From: Pantoea sp. GD03673
GTDB lineage: Bacteria > Pseudomonadota > Gammaproteobacteria > Enterobacterales > Enterobacteriaceae
Length of the DNA stretch: 64,000 bases
Direction of reading: 5' to 3'
Assembly: GCF_029844725.1 (NCBI RefSeq)
Contig: NZ_JAOCKJ010000011.1
Span: 49,626-113,625 of the forward strand
Position 1 is the stretch's first letter; each line of letters opens with the position of its first letter. Positions 1-9,514 of this stretch are shown here, one piece after another. Below the pieces are notes generated by a model. The model worked only from the letters and a program-made list of their open reading frames with translations, was not told the DNA's origin and ran no database searches. The position numbers and the translations under genes are program-made.

Positions 1-190
1 CAGTCACACGAAGTACCACTTCGTAAACTTCGTCAGCCAGCTGAGAAGATGCAGTATCCAGGTCCAGCTTAACGTCCGGTTCCCACTCTTTCTGGAAAAC
101 CTGCGGGGCATTTGGCGCTTCAAAAGAGATATCTTTGGTGAATACGCGCTGAATCTGGAACTGCATTTCGTTGGTGTTGTGTTCTGACAT
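1..190 (-). CDS. secB: Protein-export chaperone SecB, N-terminal part (cut by window edge)
   Basis: SecB is a cytosolic tetrameric chaperone that holds presecretory proteins unfolded and hands them to SecA at the Sec translocon. The minus strand from the ATG at 190 reads [20 protein letters not shown] and continues in frame to the window edge, giving 63 residues that match the SecB N-terminus, including the conserved [19 protein letters not shown] stretch. The remaining roughly 90 residues lie outside the window. It sits 38 bases downstream of grxC on the same strand, the secB-grxC-yibN order known from enterobacteria, so co-transcription is likely. The family assignment is secure; only the C-terminus is unseen. 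Confidence 0.97.
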   Translation of the reverse strand, partial: MSEHNTNEMQFQIQRVFTKDISFEAPNAPQVFQKEWEPDVKLDLDTASSQLADEVYEVVLRVT

Positions 191-228
191 GTGACCAAAT
201 CCTATATATGAGGTTGTCCGGCGTAAAA

Positions 229-483
229 TTACGCCTGCAGTAAGGGATCTAAACCTTCGCGATTATCGAGCGCGAATAAGTCATCGCAGCCGCCAATGTG
301 CTGCGCATCAATAAAAATCTGAGGCACGGTGGTACGGCCGCTACGCTTGATCATCTCTTCGCGTTTCGCCATATCGCCATCAATCGGGATTTCCTGAAAC
401 GAGACGCCTTTTTGCGTTAACAGCGCCTTCGCACGATGGCAGTAAGGACAGGTGGCCTTGGTGTACATTTCAACATTTGCCAT
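229..483 (-). CDS. grxC: Glutaredoxin 3
   Basis: Glutaredoxin 3 is a small cytosolic thiol-disulfide oxidoreductase that uses glutathione to reduce protein disulfides and glutathione mixed disulfides. The 84-residue product carries the CPYC active site at residues 12-15, the TVPQIF loop with the cis-proline around residue 53, and the GGCDDL glutathione-contact segment near residue 66. I chose the ATG at 483 (MANVEMYTK) because it matches the usual family N-terminus; an upstream in-frame start at 492 would add three residues. It lies between yibN and secB with short gaps on both sides, so the three probably share a transcript. Confidence 0.97.
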   Translation of the reverse strand: MANVEMYTKATCPYCHRAKALLTQKGVSFQEIPIDGDMAKREEMIKRSGRTTVPQIFIDAQHIGGCDDLFALDNREGLDPLLQA

Positions 484-502
484 GATCAGCACCTCTGTAA
501 GA

Positions 503-934
503 TTATTTACCGCGAACTAACGGCAGATTTTCACCGCTCCAGCCACTGATACCCTCTTTCAGCACTGAAACCTGCTCAAAACCGGCAGCGCTGAGATGTG
601 CAGCAGAATCACCTGCGCTTTGTCCGGTTGCACATACCACAATTATGGGCTGCGCTTTATGCTTTGCCAGTTCGTCGATGTTGCCTTTTTTAATCTCAGC
701 GGCTGCCACATTCAGCGCACCTGAAATATGCCCTCTGCGGAAATCGTCGCGCGAACGCACGTCTACTACTACCGCGTCCTCTTTATTAATCAGGCGGGTT
801 GCTTCACCGCGGCTGATCGTTTTTACCTTAGAGAACATTCCTTTAACGGTAGTCACAATCACCATAACGAGTAAAACAACCCATGCCAGACTCAGGATGG
901 GGTGATTGCTTGCAAACTGCATAATTTCTTGCAT
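503..934 (-). CDS. yibN: Membrane-anchored rhodanese-like protein YibN
   Basis: The 143-residue protein has one hydrophobic segment at about residues 12-30 followed by a rhodanese fold (about 40-140) predicted to face the cytoplasm. The rhodanese core is visible as [16 protein letters not shown] and the C-terminal ENLPLVRGK is typical of YibN. At the position of the rhodanese catalytic loop it has Cys101 in CATGQSAG, a loop that could bind or transfer persulfide sulfur; from memory the E. coli protein has Asp rather than Cys at this spot. YibN has been linked to membrane protein insertion, but nothing here tests that. It is the first gene of the yibN-grxC-secB cluster. Confidence 0.94.
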   Translation of the reverse strand: MQEIMQFASNHPILSLAWVVLLVMVIVTTVKGMFSKVKTISRGEATRLINKEDAVVVDVRSRDDFRRGHISGALNVAAAEIKKGNIDELAKHKAQPIIVVCATGQSAGDSAAHLSAAGFEQVSVLKEGISGWSGENLPLVRGK

Positions 935-1186
935 GAGGGGTAACGACTCCAGACCGGGCTAATAAGCTAAAACAAGGGTTCTGAGTATACCTGCGCCACT
1001 TCGCATGTACAGATGCTATGCGGCCAGAGTATCGATTTGTGCTTCATTTTCCAAAAAAAGTGGCTGAATAGCAAAAATGGCGTAAGGCTTAATCCATGTC
1101 ATCCCGAAAGTGGACATAACTGGAAAAGGAAATGCCCGCTGGGAGCACTGGTAAGCGGCGGTTCATCGTGGAATAATCATTGGCCT

Positions 1187-2488
1187 ATGAAGGGAAAAAC
1201 AACCGTTTCGCACACAAGGACCCGTCCCAACGGCGATAACCTGCCGTTGTTCACACACCTGTCCAGCTTCTCCCTTAGCCTGCTTTGTGCGGGAGCACTG
1301 TTGTTGCCTGCCGCTGTCCACAGCGCAGAGGACAGCAAATCTCAGTTGCAATCCATTCAGCAAAACATTGCTGAAAAAGAGAAAAGTGTTAAAGCGCAAA
1401 AGCTGCAGCGCAGCAAACTATTGGATCAGTTACAGAGCCAGGAAAAGATCATTGCGCAGGCGAGCCGTCAGCTGCGTGACACCCGCAATAGCCTCACCGC
1501 CCTGAATGACGAAATCAAACAGCTCGCCACCTCCATCGCCCGTCTTGAGAAACAGCAAACCCAGCAGGAAAGCCTGCTTTCTGAGCAACTTGATGCGGCA
1601 TTTCGTCAGGGCCAGCACAGCGGCGTACAGCTTTTGATGGGCGGTGAAGAGAGCCAGCGCAGTGAGCGTATTCTGGCCTATTTCGGCTATCTGAATGCTG
1701 CCCGTCAGAAAAGTATCGAATCGCTGCAAAAGACGCGTCAGGATTTAGATCAGCAACGCGCCACGCTGGAGCAGAAGCAACAGCAGCAGAAAGGCTTATT
1801 AGCCCAGCAACAGGGCCAGCAGCAGAAGCTGCAACAGGCGAGCGATGCGCGCAAAAAGACCCTGACGTCACTGGAAAGTGCCCTGGAAAAGGATCAGGCC
1901 GATCTGGTCGAGATGCGTCAGAACGAAAGCCGTCTGCAGGATAAGATCGCCCGGGCGGAACGCGAGGCGCGTGAACGCGCAGCCCGTGAAGCGCGGGAAG
2001 CAGAAAAAGTGCGTCAGCGCCAGGCACAGGCGAAAGCCAAAGGATCCAGTTATCAACCGACCCAGAGCGAACGCGAGCTGGTAGCCCGCACCGGGGGGCT
2101 GGGCCGCGCGGGCGGACAGGCGTTGTGGCCTGTTCGCGGACGCATCGAACATCGCTTTGGCGAACAGCTGCAGGGTGAACTGCGCTGGAAAGGACTGGTG
2201 ATTGATGCGCGGGAAGGCACCGAGGTGAAAGCTATCGCCGATGGTCGTGTGCTGATGGCCGACTGGTTACAGGGCTACGGTCTGGTGGTGGTGCTGGAAC
2301 ATGGTAAAGGCGATATGAGTTTGTATGGCTACAACCAGAGTGCGCTGGTGAGCGTGGGTACGCAGGTGAAAGCAGGACAACCTATTGCACTGGTCGGCAC
2401 CAGTGGTGGCCGTGGTACCCCGTCGCTCTATTTTGAAATCCGACGTCAGGGCCAGGCCGTCAATCCACTCCCGTGGTTAGGAAGATAA
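1187..2488 (+). CDS. envC: Murein hydrolase activator EnvC
   Basis: EnvC is a periplasmic factor recruited by FtsEX to the septum, where it activates the amidases AmiA and AmiB during daughter-cell separation. The 433-residue product has an N-terminal signal segment ending near residue 47 (AAVHSA), a long Gln/Lys/Glu-rich coiled coil at about 50-265, a basic Arg/Glu/Ala-rich linker, and a C-terminal LytM domain (about 320-430). The LytM domain is degenerate: the usual HxH metal pair is replaced by SLY in PSLYFEIR, as expected of an activator without hydrolase activity. The ATG at 1187 was chosen because it gives family length; the frame is open back to 1013 but that part resembles nothing. 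yibQ follows after 2 bases. Confidence 0.95.
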   Translation: MKGKTTVSHTRTRPNGDNLPLFTHLSSFSLSLLCAGALLLPAAVHSAEDSKSQLQSIQQNIAEKEKSVKAQKLQRSKLLDQLQSQEKIIAQASRQLRDTRNSLTALNDEIKQLATSIARLEKQQTQQESLLSEQLDAAFRQGQHSGVQLLMGGEESQRSERILAYFGYLNAARQKSIESLQKTRQDLDQQRATLEQKQQQQKGLLAQQQGQQQKLQQASDARKKTLTSLESALEKDQADLVEMRQNESRLQDKIARAEREARERAAREAREAEKVRQRQAQAKAKGSSYQPTQSERELVARTGGLGRAGGQALWPVRGRIEHRFGEQLQGELRWKGLVIDAREGTEVKAIADGRVLMADWLQGYGLVVVLEHGKGDMSLYGYNQSALVSVGTQVKAGQPIALVGTSGGRGTPSLYFEIRRQGQAVNPLPWLGR

Positions 2489-2490
2489 GT

Positions 2491-3393
2491 TTGCTGCAAC
2501 GTCGAAAAATCCCCGTTCTGTTAAGCGCCCTGCTGTTCAGCTTCGCTGCACAGGCGGGCAAACTGGCCATTGTTATTGATGACGTCGGCTATCGACCTGC
2601 CGAAGAGAATAAGGTTCTGCAGATGCCGCAGGCTATTTCTGTGGCAGTGCTGCCCAACGCGCCCCATGCCCGTGAAATGGCGACCAAAGCGCATCAGAGC
2701 GGTCACGAAGTGCTGATTCATCTGCCGATGGCACCGCTGAGCAAACAGCCGCTGGAAAAAGATACCTTAACGCCAGAGATGAGCAGCGAAGAGGTCACCC
2801 GCATCATGCGCAATGCGGTTAACAACGTGCCTTATGCCGTTGGTCTGAACAACCATATGGGCAGCAGGATGACGTCGAGTCTGCCCGGCATGCAGAAGGT
2901 GATGCAGGCGCTGAACCACTACAATCTCTACTTTCTGGATAGCATGACCATTGCCAGCAGTCAGGCAGTTCCTGCCGCACAGGGTACCCAGGTCAAAGTA
3001 TTAAAACGCCGGGTCTTTCTTGATGACAGCCAGGATAGTAACGCCATCCGCCAGCAGTTCAGCCGGGCGGTAAAACTGGCGCAGCGCGACGGTTATGCCA
3101 TTGCCATTGGTCACCCCCACCCGACGACCGTGCGGGTCCTGCAGCAGATGTTACCCACACTGCCCGCCGACATTACGCTGGTTCGCCCGAGTCAGCTGCT
3201 GAACGAAACACTCCGCAGCGGCTCACAGATACCTGTTACTCCGGCAAAACCAGCGAAACCACGCTTCCAGCCTGCCGGCCTGTGTAAACCGAAACAGCCG
3301 CTGGCACCGATTCCGGCGACCAAAGCCTTAGTGGTCATTGCCGAAAGCGTGAATAACAGCCCGCTGTTTAACACGCTGAAAAAACTGTTCTGA
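2491..3393 (+). CDS. yibQ: Divergent polysaccharide deacetylase family protein YibQ
   Basis: The 300-residue product belongs to the divergent polysaccharide deacetylase family: IVIDDVGY near the N-terminus, HLPMAP, LNNHMGSRMT and IGHPHPTT supply the Asp and His positions expected of the NodB-like fold. A signal peptide (ending about AAQA-GK) puts it in the periplasm. Its substrate is not established. I prefer the TTG at 2491, six bases after AGGAAG, which gives the family N-terminus MLQRRK; a GTG at 2473 inside envC would add six residues. It is tightly coupled to envC, which suggests a role in the cell wall or envelope, but that is only inference. Confidence 0.9.
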   Translation: MLQRRKIPVLLSALLFSFAAQAGKLAIVIDDVGYRPAEENKVLQMPQAISVAVLPNAPHAREMATKAHQSGHEVLIHLPMAPLSKQPLEKDTLTPEMSSEEVTRIMRNAVNNVPYAVGLNNHMGSRMTSSLPGMQKVMQALNHYNLYFLDSMTIASSQAVPAAQGTQVKVLKRRVFLDDSQDSNAIRQQFSRAVKLAQRDGYAIAIGHPHPTTVRVLQQMLPTLPADITLVRPSQLLNETLRSGSQIPVTPAKPAKPRFQPAGLCKPKQPLAPIPATKALVVIAESVNNSPLFNTLKKLF

Positions 3394-3497
3394 ATTTGCC
3401 ATGAATGCTAAGTCACCGGCTTAGCATTCATTTATATGCAGAAATTACTATAATCCTGGGTCGGGTGATAACGGGCTGTGCGGGAACAGTAATAGGG

Positions 3498-4727
3498 ATG
3501 ACGATAAATAAACAAAAAATCCTGCTGCTGGATAACGGCAGAGAGTGGGGCGGCGGCACCAACAGTATGCTGGAACTGCTGAAACGTATCGATCGTCAAA
3601 AATTTGATATCACCTGCTGCTTCTACCACAACTACAGCCGTGGTAACGACGAAACCATTGAGGCCACGCTGAATGCGCTGGCTATTCCGGTCTTTTTTAT
3701 CCCGCAGATTAAACAGCCACGCTGGGCAAAATTCGTTAAAGAAGCCGTGCGGGCGCTGCTTTTTTTCAATAAAAAGCTCAAGAAGCGTGCCATTGATGAG
3801 ATTGATACGCACTGGCGCATTATCCCCAACGCCAGCAAAATCAATTCACTGCTGCAGCTGGGTAAATTCGACACGCTATACATGAATAACCAGCCCAGCA
3901 CCAATGTGGAAGGTTATCTGGCTGCGCGCAACCTTGATGTTGCGGTGGTTCAGCACTGCCGTATCGATCCGGTTCTGGAGCCGCGGCTGGTCAGCATGGT
4001 AAATCAGGATTGCCAGGCCGTGATTGCCGTGTCGCAGGGCGTGAATAACACCCTGCGTCAGCATGGCATAGATGCAGAACGCTGTTTTACCGTCAGTAAC
4101 GCTATCGACATTCATCAGCCTCTGCCCGACCGCCTTGAAGTCCGCCAGCGCTTTAAACTCTCTCCTTTGACCTTTGTGTTTGGCACTATCGGATCGCTGA
4201 TATTGCGCAAATCTAACCACCATATCCTGCAGGCGCTGGGCCGTTTTAAACGCGCTAATCCCGATGCAGACTGGAGGATGGTCATTGTCGGCGCGGGTCC
4301 GGAACTTCAGCATCTGCTTCAGCTCGCCAGCGCTGAGAATATCCAGCATCACGTGATCTTTACGGGCTTTCAGAACAATGCGCTCGATTACCTCACCGCT
4401 TTCGATGCGTTTATTCTGGCCTCACGCAGTGAAGGTTTACCCCGGGTTGTGCTGGAGGCGATGCTGGTGAACACCGCCGTAGTCGGCTCCCGCGTGGTCG
4501 GCACGACCGAGTTGATCAGTCATGACGAAACCGGGCTGCTGTTTGATTATGGCAACGTGGTACAACTGACCCAGCAGCTAACGTCGCTGTGGCAGGATAC
4601 GGATTTGCGCCAGCGTCTGACCAATGCGGCAGCGAAACGCGTACGGGAACAGTACGCCATTGAAACCTATATCAGCGGCGTTGAGAATATTTTGCAGAGC
4701 GTCGTCAAAAAGAAACCTCATGCTTAA
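3498..4727 (+). CDS. Glycosyltransferase family 4 protein, probable LPS core or envelope glycan enzyme
   Basis: The 409-residue protein has a GT-B fold of glycosyltransferase family 4: an N-terminal GREWGGGTNSMLELL acceptor-domain motif, a C-terminal domain with FGTIGSLILRKSNH and the donor-binding EX7E element in SRSEGLPRVVLEAM (about residues 308-321). The ATG at 3498 follows AATAGGG and is preferred over upstream in-frame codons, which would run into the yibQ downstream region. It occupies the spot between yibQ and tdh where E. coli carries the family 2 enzyme WaaH. A role in LPS core decoration is therefore plausible, but donor and acceptor cannot be read from sequence. Confidence 0.85.
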   Translation: MTINKQKILLLDNGREWGGGTNSMLELLKRIDRQKFDITCCFYHNYSRGNDETIEATLNALAIPVFFIPQIKQPRWAKFVKEAVRALLFFNKKLKKRAIDEIDTHWRIIPNASKINSLLQLGKFDTLYMNNQPSTNVEGYLAARNLDVAVVQHCRIDPVLEPRLVSMVNQDCQAVIAVSQGVNNTLRQHGIDAERCFTVSNAIDIHQPLPDRLEVRQRFKLSPLTFVFGTIGSLILRKSNHHILQALGRFKRANPDADWRMVIVGAGPELQHLLQLASAENIQHHVIFTGFQNNALDYLTAFDAFILASRSEGLPRVVLEAMLVNTAVVGSRVVGTTELISHDETGLLFDYGNVVQLTQQLTSLWQDTDLRQRLTNAAAKRVREQYAIETYISGVENILQSVVKKKPHA

Positions 4728-5042
4728 TTTTGTCCCCCGCTGCCGCCACATCAGGCCGCGTCATAACGCTCTTATTTGCTAAGAGCCTGGGCGCAGTGCC
4801 GGTCACCGCAGGCGTCATTCCGGCAACATTGAAGACGCTACAATCCGCACAGCATCCGGCCTTATCAGGTGGACCACGTTAAGAGCGCTTACCTGGCGGC
4901 CACACGCGAAGTCTGGCAGCGCATTTCGCTGCTGTGGCTCACGCTGTTTAATGATATCTGGAAGGTAATAAACGGCAGCCGCCTGCCGATCAATCCGCTG
5001 TCTGCGTGGCAAAAATATCTGGCCGCCCCGGCGGCCGTTGTG
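4728..5042. other. Intergenic stretch between the GT4 gene and tdh
   Basis: This 315-base gap lies between convergent genes. It holds a small hairpin at 4768-4786 (GCTCTTA arms, five-base loop) without a clear T-tract. A GTG-started frame from 4869 to 5081 would encode about 70 residues and runs into the end of tdh on the other strand; it has no recognisable domain, no convincing ribosome site and I do not call it a gene. No tRNA, repeat or mobile element was seen. Confidence 0.6.
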
Positions 5043-6071
5043 TTAATCCCAGCTCAGTATCACTTTTCCCGAGCGCCCTGATCGCATCTCATCAAATCCC
5101 TGCTGGAAATCGTCAATGCTAAAGCGATGGGTAATCACCGGCGTTAAATCGAGACCGGACTGAATCAGCGCTGCCATTTTGTACCAGGTTTCGAACATTT
5201 CGCGGCCATAAATCCCCTTGATAAACAGCCCCTTGAAGATCACCTGATTCCAGTCGATCGCCATTTCACCCGGCGGGATGCCCAGCAGCGCAATCCGTCC
5301 ACCGTGATTCATCACCTCCAGCAGCGAACGAAAAGCCGGGGGCGCGCCGGACATCTCCAGCCCGACATCAAACCCTTCCGTCATGCCCAGCGAATGCATC
5401 ACTTCGCGCAGATCTTCATTCGCTACGTTGACCGCACGCGTTACGCCCATTTTCCGCGCCAGTGCCAGCCGGTATTCATTGATGTCCGTAATTACCACGT
5501 TGCGCGCGCCGACGTGGCGACAGACCGCAGCGGCCATAATGCCAATAGGACCCGCGCCGGAGATCAGCACATCCTCACCGACCAGGTCGAATGAGAGCGC
5601 GGTATGCACAGCGTTGCCGAACGGATCAAAGATTGCCGCCAGCTCATCGGAAATGTTGTCGGGAATTTTGAACGCATTGAAGGCGGGGATGACCAGATAC
5701 TCCGCGAAGCAGCCCTGCCGGTTGACGCCTACGCCCTTTGTGTTACGGCATAAATGGGTGCGACCGGCACGGCAGTTGCGGCAATGTCCGCAGGTGATAT
5801 GCCCTTCGCCCGACACCCGATCCCCAATCTTAAAGCCTTTTACTTCCTGTCCCATCGCCACCACTTCCCCCACGTACTCGTGACCGACGATCATCGGTAC
5901 CGGAATGGTTTTGCGCGACCAGTCATCCCAGTTGAAGATGTGGACATCGGTGCCGCAGATGGCGGTTTTACGAATCTTAATCAGCAAATCGTTGTGGCCA
6001 GGCTCTGGAACCGGCGCATCCTTCACCATCCAGATGCCCGCTTCTCTCTTCAGTTTAGCGAGTGCTTTCAT
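5043..6071 (-). CDS. tdh: L-threonine 3-dehydrogenase
   Basis: This cytosolic zinc enzyme oxidises L-threonine with NAD+ to 2-amino-3-ketobutyrate, the first step of the threonine-to-glycine route completed by Kbl. The 342-residue product shows the catalytic zinc ligand Cys in [11 protein letters not shown] (about residue 39), the GHEYVGE motif, the structural zinc cluster CGHCRNC with a fourth Cys in THLC, and a Rossmann site in [13 protein letters not shown] chose the ATG at 6071 ([10 protein letters not shown]), matching the known N-terminus; the open frame upstream overlaps kbl. kbl ends only 10 bases upstream, the standard kbl-tdh operon, transcribed kbl first. Confidence 0.97.
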   Translation of the reverse strand: MKALAKLKREAGIWMVKDAPVPEPGHNDLLIKIRKTAICGTDVHIFNWDDWSRKTIPVPMIVGHEYVGEVVAMGQEVKGFKIGDRVSGEGHITCGHCRNCRAGRTHLCRNTKGVGVNRQGCFAEYLVIPAFNAFKIPDNISDELAAIFDPFGNAVHTALSFDLVGEDVLISGAGPIGIMAAAVCRHVGARNVVITDINEYRLALARKMGVTRAVNVANEDLREVMHSLGMTEGFDVGLEMSGAPPAFRSLLEVMNHGGRIALLGIPPGEMAIDWNQVIFKGLFIKGIYGREMFETWYKMAALIQSGLDLTPVITHRFSIDDFQQGFDEMRSGRSGKVILSWD

Positions 6072-6081
6072 GACGGACTCC

Positions 6082-7278
6082 TCAGGCGATGACGCCCAGT
6101 TGTTTGCCAATGCGGGTAAAGGCCGCTACCGCACGTTCCAGCTGTTCCTGGGTGTGCGCCGCAGAGAGTTGGGTGCGGATGCGTGCCTGACCTTTTGGCA
6201 CCACCGGATAGAAGAAGCCGGTCACATAGATGCCTTCCTGTTGCAGCAGCCGGGCAAACTCCTGAGCGATGCGGGCTTCACCCAGCATCACCGGGATAAT
6301 GGCGTGATCGGCACCGGCCAGGGTAAAGCCCGCCGCCGTCATCTGCTCCCGGAAGTAACGGGCGTTATCCCGAAGACGCTGACGCAGTCCGTCACCTTCA
6401 CTGAGCAGATCCAGCACCCGCAGCGAGGCGGCAACAATGGCCGGGGCCAGCGAGTTGGAGAAGAGATAGGGACGGGAACGCTGACGCAGCCACTCCACCA
6501 CTTCCGCTTTTGCTGCGGTGTAGCCGCCGGATGCGCCACCCAGCGCTTTACCCAGCGTGCCGGTAATGATGTCGACCCGGCCCATAACGTCACAATATTC
6601 ATGGGTGCCGCGCCCGGCATTGCCGACAAAGCCCACCGCATGGGAATCATCCACCATAACCAGCGCGGAGAACTCATCGGCCAGATCGCAGATGGCAGGC
6701 AGATTCGCAATCACCCCATCCATTGAGAAAACGCCATCAGTGGCGATCAGAATATGACGGGCACCTTTATCGCGCGCTTCCTGTAAACAGGCGCGCAGTT
6801 GCGCCATGTCGTTATTGGCGTAGCGATAACGCTGCGCTTTACAGAGCCGGACGCCATCGATGATGGAGGCGTGGTTCAGCGCATCCGAAATAACGGCATC
6901 CTGCGCATCGAGCAAGGTTTCAAACAGACCGCCGTTGGCGTCGAAACAGGAGGAGTAGAGGATGGCATCCTCCATGCCGAGAAACGCTGCCAGCCGCTTT
7001 TCCAGCTGCTTGTGGTTGTCCTGCGTGCCGCAGATAAAGCGTACCGATGCCATGCCGAAGCCATGTGAATCCATCCCCTCTTTCGCCGCCTGAATCAGCG
7101 CCGGATGGTTCGCTAAACCTAAGTAGTTATTGGCGCAGAAGTTAATCACGGCTGAATTGCTGCCAACCGCGATCGCCGTCTGCTGGGCAGAGGTAATGAT
7201 CCGCTCCTGTTTAAACAATCCTTCCTGACGTGCATCATCAAGTTGCTGACGAAGTTGCTGATAAAATTGCGCAGGCAT
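6082..7278 (-). CDS. kbl: 2-amino-3-ketobutyrate coenzyme A ligase
   Basis: Kbl is a PLP enzyme of the alpha-oxoamine synthase family that cleaves 2-amino-3-ketobutyrate with CoA into glycine and acetyl-CoA. The 398-residue product matches family length and carries [11 protein letters not shown] near the N-terminus, the [12 protein letters not shown] segment, DDSHAVGF and the PLP-lysine motif [14 protein letters not shown]. Two adjacent ATGs at 7281 and 7278 are possible; the second is better spaced from the AGGAG at about 7285-7290. It is the promoter-proximal gene of kbl-tdh and diverges from hldD. Confidence 0.97.
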   Translation of the reverse strand: MPAQFYQQLRQQLDDARQEGLFKQERIITSAQQTAIAVGSNSAVINFCANNYLGLANHPALIQAAKEGMDSHGFGMASVRFICGTQDNHKQLEKRLAAFLGMEDAILYSSCFDANGGLFETLLDAQDAVISDALNHASIIDGVRLCKAQRYRYANNDMAQLRACLQEARDKGARHILIATDGVFSMDGVIANLPAICDLADEFSALVMVDDSHAVGFVGNAGRGTHEYCDVMGRVDIITGTLGKALGGASGGYTAAKAEVVEWLRQRSRPYLFSNSLAPAIVAASLRVLDLLSEGDGLRQRLRDNARYFREQMTAAGFTLAGADHAIIPVMLGEARIAQEFARLLQQEGIYVTGFFYPVVPKGQARIRTQLSAAHTQEQLERAVAAFTRIGKQLGVIA

Positions 7279-7508
7279 CATTGCTCTCCTCAGATGGCAA
7301 AAATCTGGCATATCTTACTGAACAGGCCGCTTCTTCACGATAAATCGCCCAACAGAATGTTATTTTTGCAGCATAGTTCACGCCACGAAGATGTAAGCAC
7401 AACGCGTTACAGAGTCATCTGGCTGTCTGCACCCTGCTGAAATGTTATGATGTGAGGTATTCGTGTGTGAAACCTCCTGTTTCACCCCACAACGTTGAAG
7501 GTAACAAC

Positions 7509-8441
7509 ATGATTATCGTAACTGGCGGCGCAGGAATGATTGGCAGCAACATCGTCAAAGCGCTGAACGATCGCGGTCACACCGACATTCTGGTGGTGGA
7601 TAATCTGAAGGATGGCACCAAGTTTGCCAATTTAGTCGACCTGGATATCGTCGATTACATGGACAAAGAAGAGTTCCTGATGAGCGTGATCGCGGGCGAT
7701 GATTTAGGCCCGATCGAAGCGGTCTTCCATCAGGGCGCCTGCTCTTCCACCACCGAGTGGGATGGCAAGTACATGATGGAAAACAACTATCAGTACTCCA
7801 AAGAGCTGCTGCATTTCTGTCTTGAGCGTGAGATCCCGTTCCTCTACGCCTCTTCCGCAGCCACCTACGGCGGACGCAACGAGAATTTTATTGAAGAGCG
7901 CCAGTATGAGCAGCCACTGAATGTCTATGGCTACTCCAAGATGCTGTTTGACCACTACGTCCGTCAGATGCTGCCGGAAGCGAACTCGCCCGTGTGCGGC
8001 TTCCGTTATTTCAATGTCTATGGACCGCGTGAAGGCCACAAAGGCAGCATGGCAAGCGTTGCCTTCCACCTGAACACGCAGATCAGCAATGATGAAAATC
8101 CAAAACTGTTTGAAGGCAGCGATGGCTTTAAACGCGACTTTATCCACGTGGATGATGTGGCAGAAGTGAACCTGTGGTGCTGGGAAAATGGCGTCTCGGG
8201 AATTTACAACTGTGGTACAGGCCGCGCCGAATCTTTCCAGGAAGTGGCTGATGCGGTGCTGAAGTTCCACCAGAAAGGTCAGATCGAGTACATCCCGTTC
8301 CCGGAAAAACTTAAAGGACGCTATCAGGCCTATACCCAGGCCGATCTCACTAAATTGCGTGCTGCCGGTTACGACAAGCCATTTAAAACGGTGGCGCAGG
8401 GCGTCGCTGAATATATGGTCTGGCTGAACCGTAACGCATAA
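7509..8441 (+). CDS. hldD: ADP-L-glycero-D-manno-heptose 6-epimerase
   Basis: HldD converts ADP-D-glycero-manno-heptose to the L-glycero form that WaaC and WaaF add to the LPS inner core. The 310-residue product is a short-chain dehydrogenase/epimerase: GGAGMIGSN nucleotide-binding loop at residues 7-15, ACSSTTEW, and the catalytic Tyr-Lys pair in [11 protein letters not shown]. The ATG at 7509 follows GAAGGTAAC and gives family length; the frame is open 57 bases further up but that is leader. It opens the core-LPS gene row and is followed by waaF after 17 bases. Confidence 0.98.
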   Translation: MIIVTGGAGMIGSNIVKALNDRGHTDILVVDNLKDGTKFANLVDLDIVDYMDKEEFLMSVIAGDDLGPIEAVFHQGACSSTTEWDGKYMMENNYQYSKELLHFCLEREIPFLYASSAATYGGRNENFIEERQYEQPLNVYGYSKMLFDHYVRQMLPEANSPVCGFRYFNVYGPREGHKGSMASVAFHLNTQISNDENPKLFEGSDGFKRDFIHVDDVAEVNLWCWENGVSGIYNCGTGRAESFQEVADAVLKFHQKGQIEYIPFPEKLKGRYQAYTQADLTKLRAAGYDKPFKTVAQGVAEYMVWLNRNA

Positions 8442-8458
8442 AGGAAGCTGCTCCGGCG

Positions 8459-9514
8459 ATGAAAATTCTGGTAATCGGCCCGTCGTGGGTCGGCGATATG
8501 ATGATGTCGCAAAGTCTCTATCGCACACTCAAGGCCGAACATCCGGATGCAGTGATTGATGTGATGGCACCAGCGTGGTGTCGTCCGTTGCTGTCACGCA
8601 TGCCGGAGGTGAATCAGGCGCTGGCGATGCCGCTCGGACATGGCGCACTGGAAATCGGTGAGCGTCGCCGGTTGGGCAAAATGCTGCGCGCCAGTCATTA
8701 CGACCGTGCCTATGTGCTGCCTAACTCCTTTAAGTCGGCACTGGTCCCCTTCTTCGCCGGAATAAAACGCCGCGTCGGCTGGCGCGGTGAAATGCGCTAT
8801 GGCCTGCTGAATGACTTGCGGGTGCTGGATAAAGCAGCCTTTCCGCTGATGGTTGAGCGCTACGTTGCGCTGGGCTATGACACGCCAGTTGCCTCGGCGG
8901 CACAGTTACCCCAGCCGCTGTTGTGGCCAAAACTGCAGGTTGATGAGCAGGAAAAAATTGAAACGGCAGCACAGTTCCAGCTCGCGGCGACCCGTCCGAT
9001 CATCGGTTTTTGTCCGGGCGCTGAATTTGGCCCGGCCAAACGCTGGCCGCATTATCATTACGCCACGCTGGCCCGCCAGTTGATTGCTGACGGCTTCCAG
9101 ATCGTGCTGTTTGGCTCCGCCAAAGATCGCCCCACCGGCGAAGAGATTATCGCTGCCCTGCCAGAAGAAGCACGCGGCCACTGTCGTAATCTGGCCGGTG
9201 AAACCCAGCTGGAACAGGCCGTGATTCTGCTGGCGCAATGCCGCGCCGTGGTCAGCAACGACTCCGGGCTGATGCATATCGCTGCGGCGCTGGACCGTCC
9301 GCTGGTGGCGCTCTATGGGCCGAGCAGCCCTGACTTTACACCTCCCCTCGCAAAACAGGCGCGTATCATTCGCCTGATTACCGGCTATCACAAAGTGCGC
9401 AAGGGCGATGCCGATCAGGGCTATCACCAGAGCCTGATCGATATCCAGCCTGAACGCGTTTATCAGACGCTGAGCGAACTGCTTGCGCCACAGGAGGTGT
9501 CATGCACGTCCTGA
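8459..9514 (+). CDS. waaF: ADP-heptose:LPS heptosyltransferase II
   Basis: WaaF transfers the second L-glycero-D-manno-heptose to heptose I of the Kdo2-lipid A inner core at the cytoplasmic face of the inner membrane. The 351-residue product is a GT-B family 9 enzyme: IGPSWVGDMMMSQ at the start, GFCPGAEFGPAKRWP and the donor-binding SNDSGLMHIAAALDRPLVALYGPSSPDFTPP in pieces at about residues 262-292. It directly follows hldD and its last 13 bases overlap the start of waaC, so the two are translationally coupled. Confidence 0.97.
   Translation: MKILVIGPSWVGDMMMSQSLYRTLKAEHPDAVIDVMAPAWCRPLLSRMPEVNQALAMPLGHGALEIGERRRLGKMLRASHYDRAYVLPNSFKSALVPFFAGIKRRVGWRGEMRYGLLNDLRVLDKAAFPLMVERYVALGYDTPVASAAQLPQPLLWPKLQVDEQEKIETAAQFQLAATRPIIGFCPGAEFGPAKRWPHYHYATLARQLIADGFQIVLFGSAKDRPTGEEIIAALPEEARGHCRNLAGETQLEQAVILLAQCRAVVSNDSGLMHIAAALDRPLVALYGPSSPDFTPPLAKQARIIRLITGYHKVRKGDADQGYHQSLIDIQPERVYQTLSELLAPQEVSCTS

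Noticed and set aside
1013..1186. Open frame extending envC upstream by 58 codons
   Set aside because: No ribosome site at its start, no similarity to EnvC and the ATG at 1187 gives the family length.
4869..5081. GTG-started 70-codon frame between the GT4 gene and tdh
   Set aside because: Poor ribosome site, no domain, and its end runs into the tdh coding end on the other strand.
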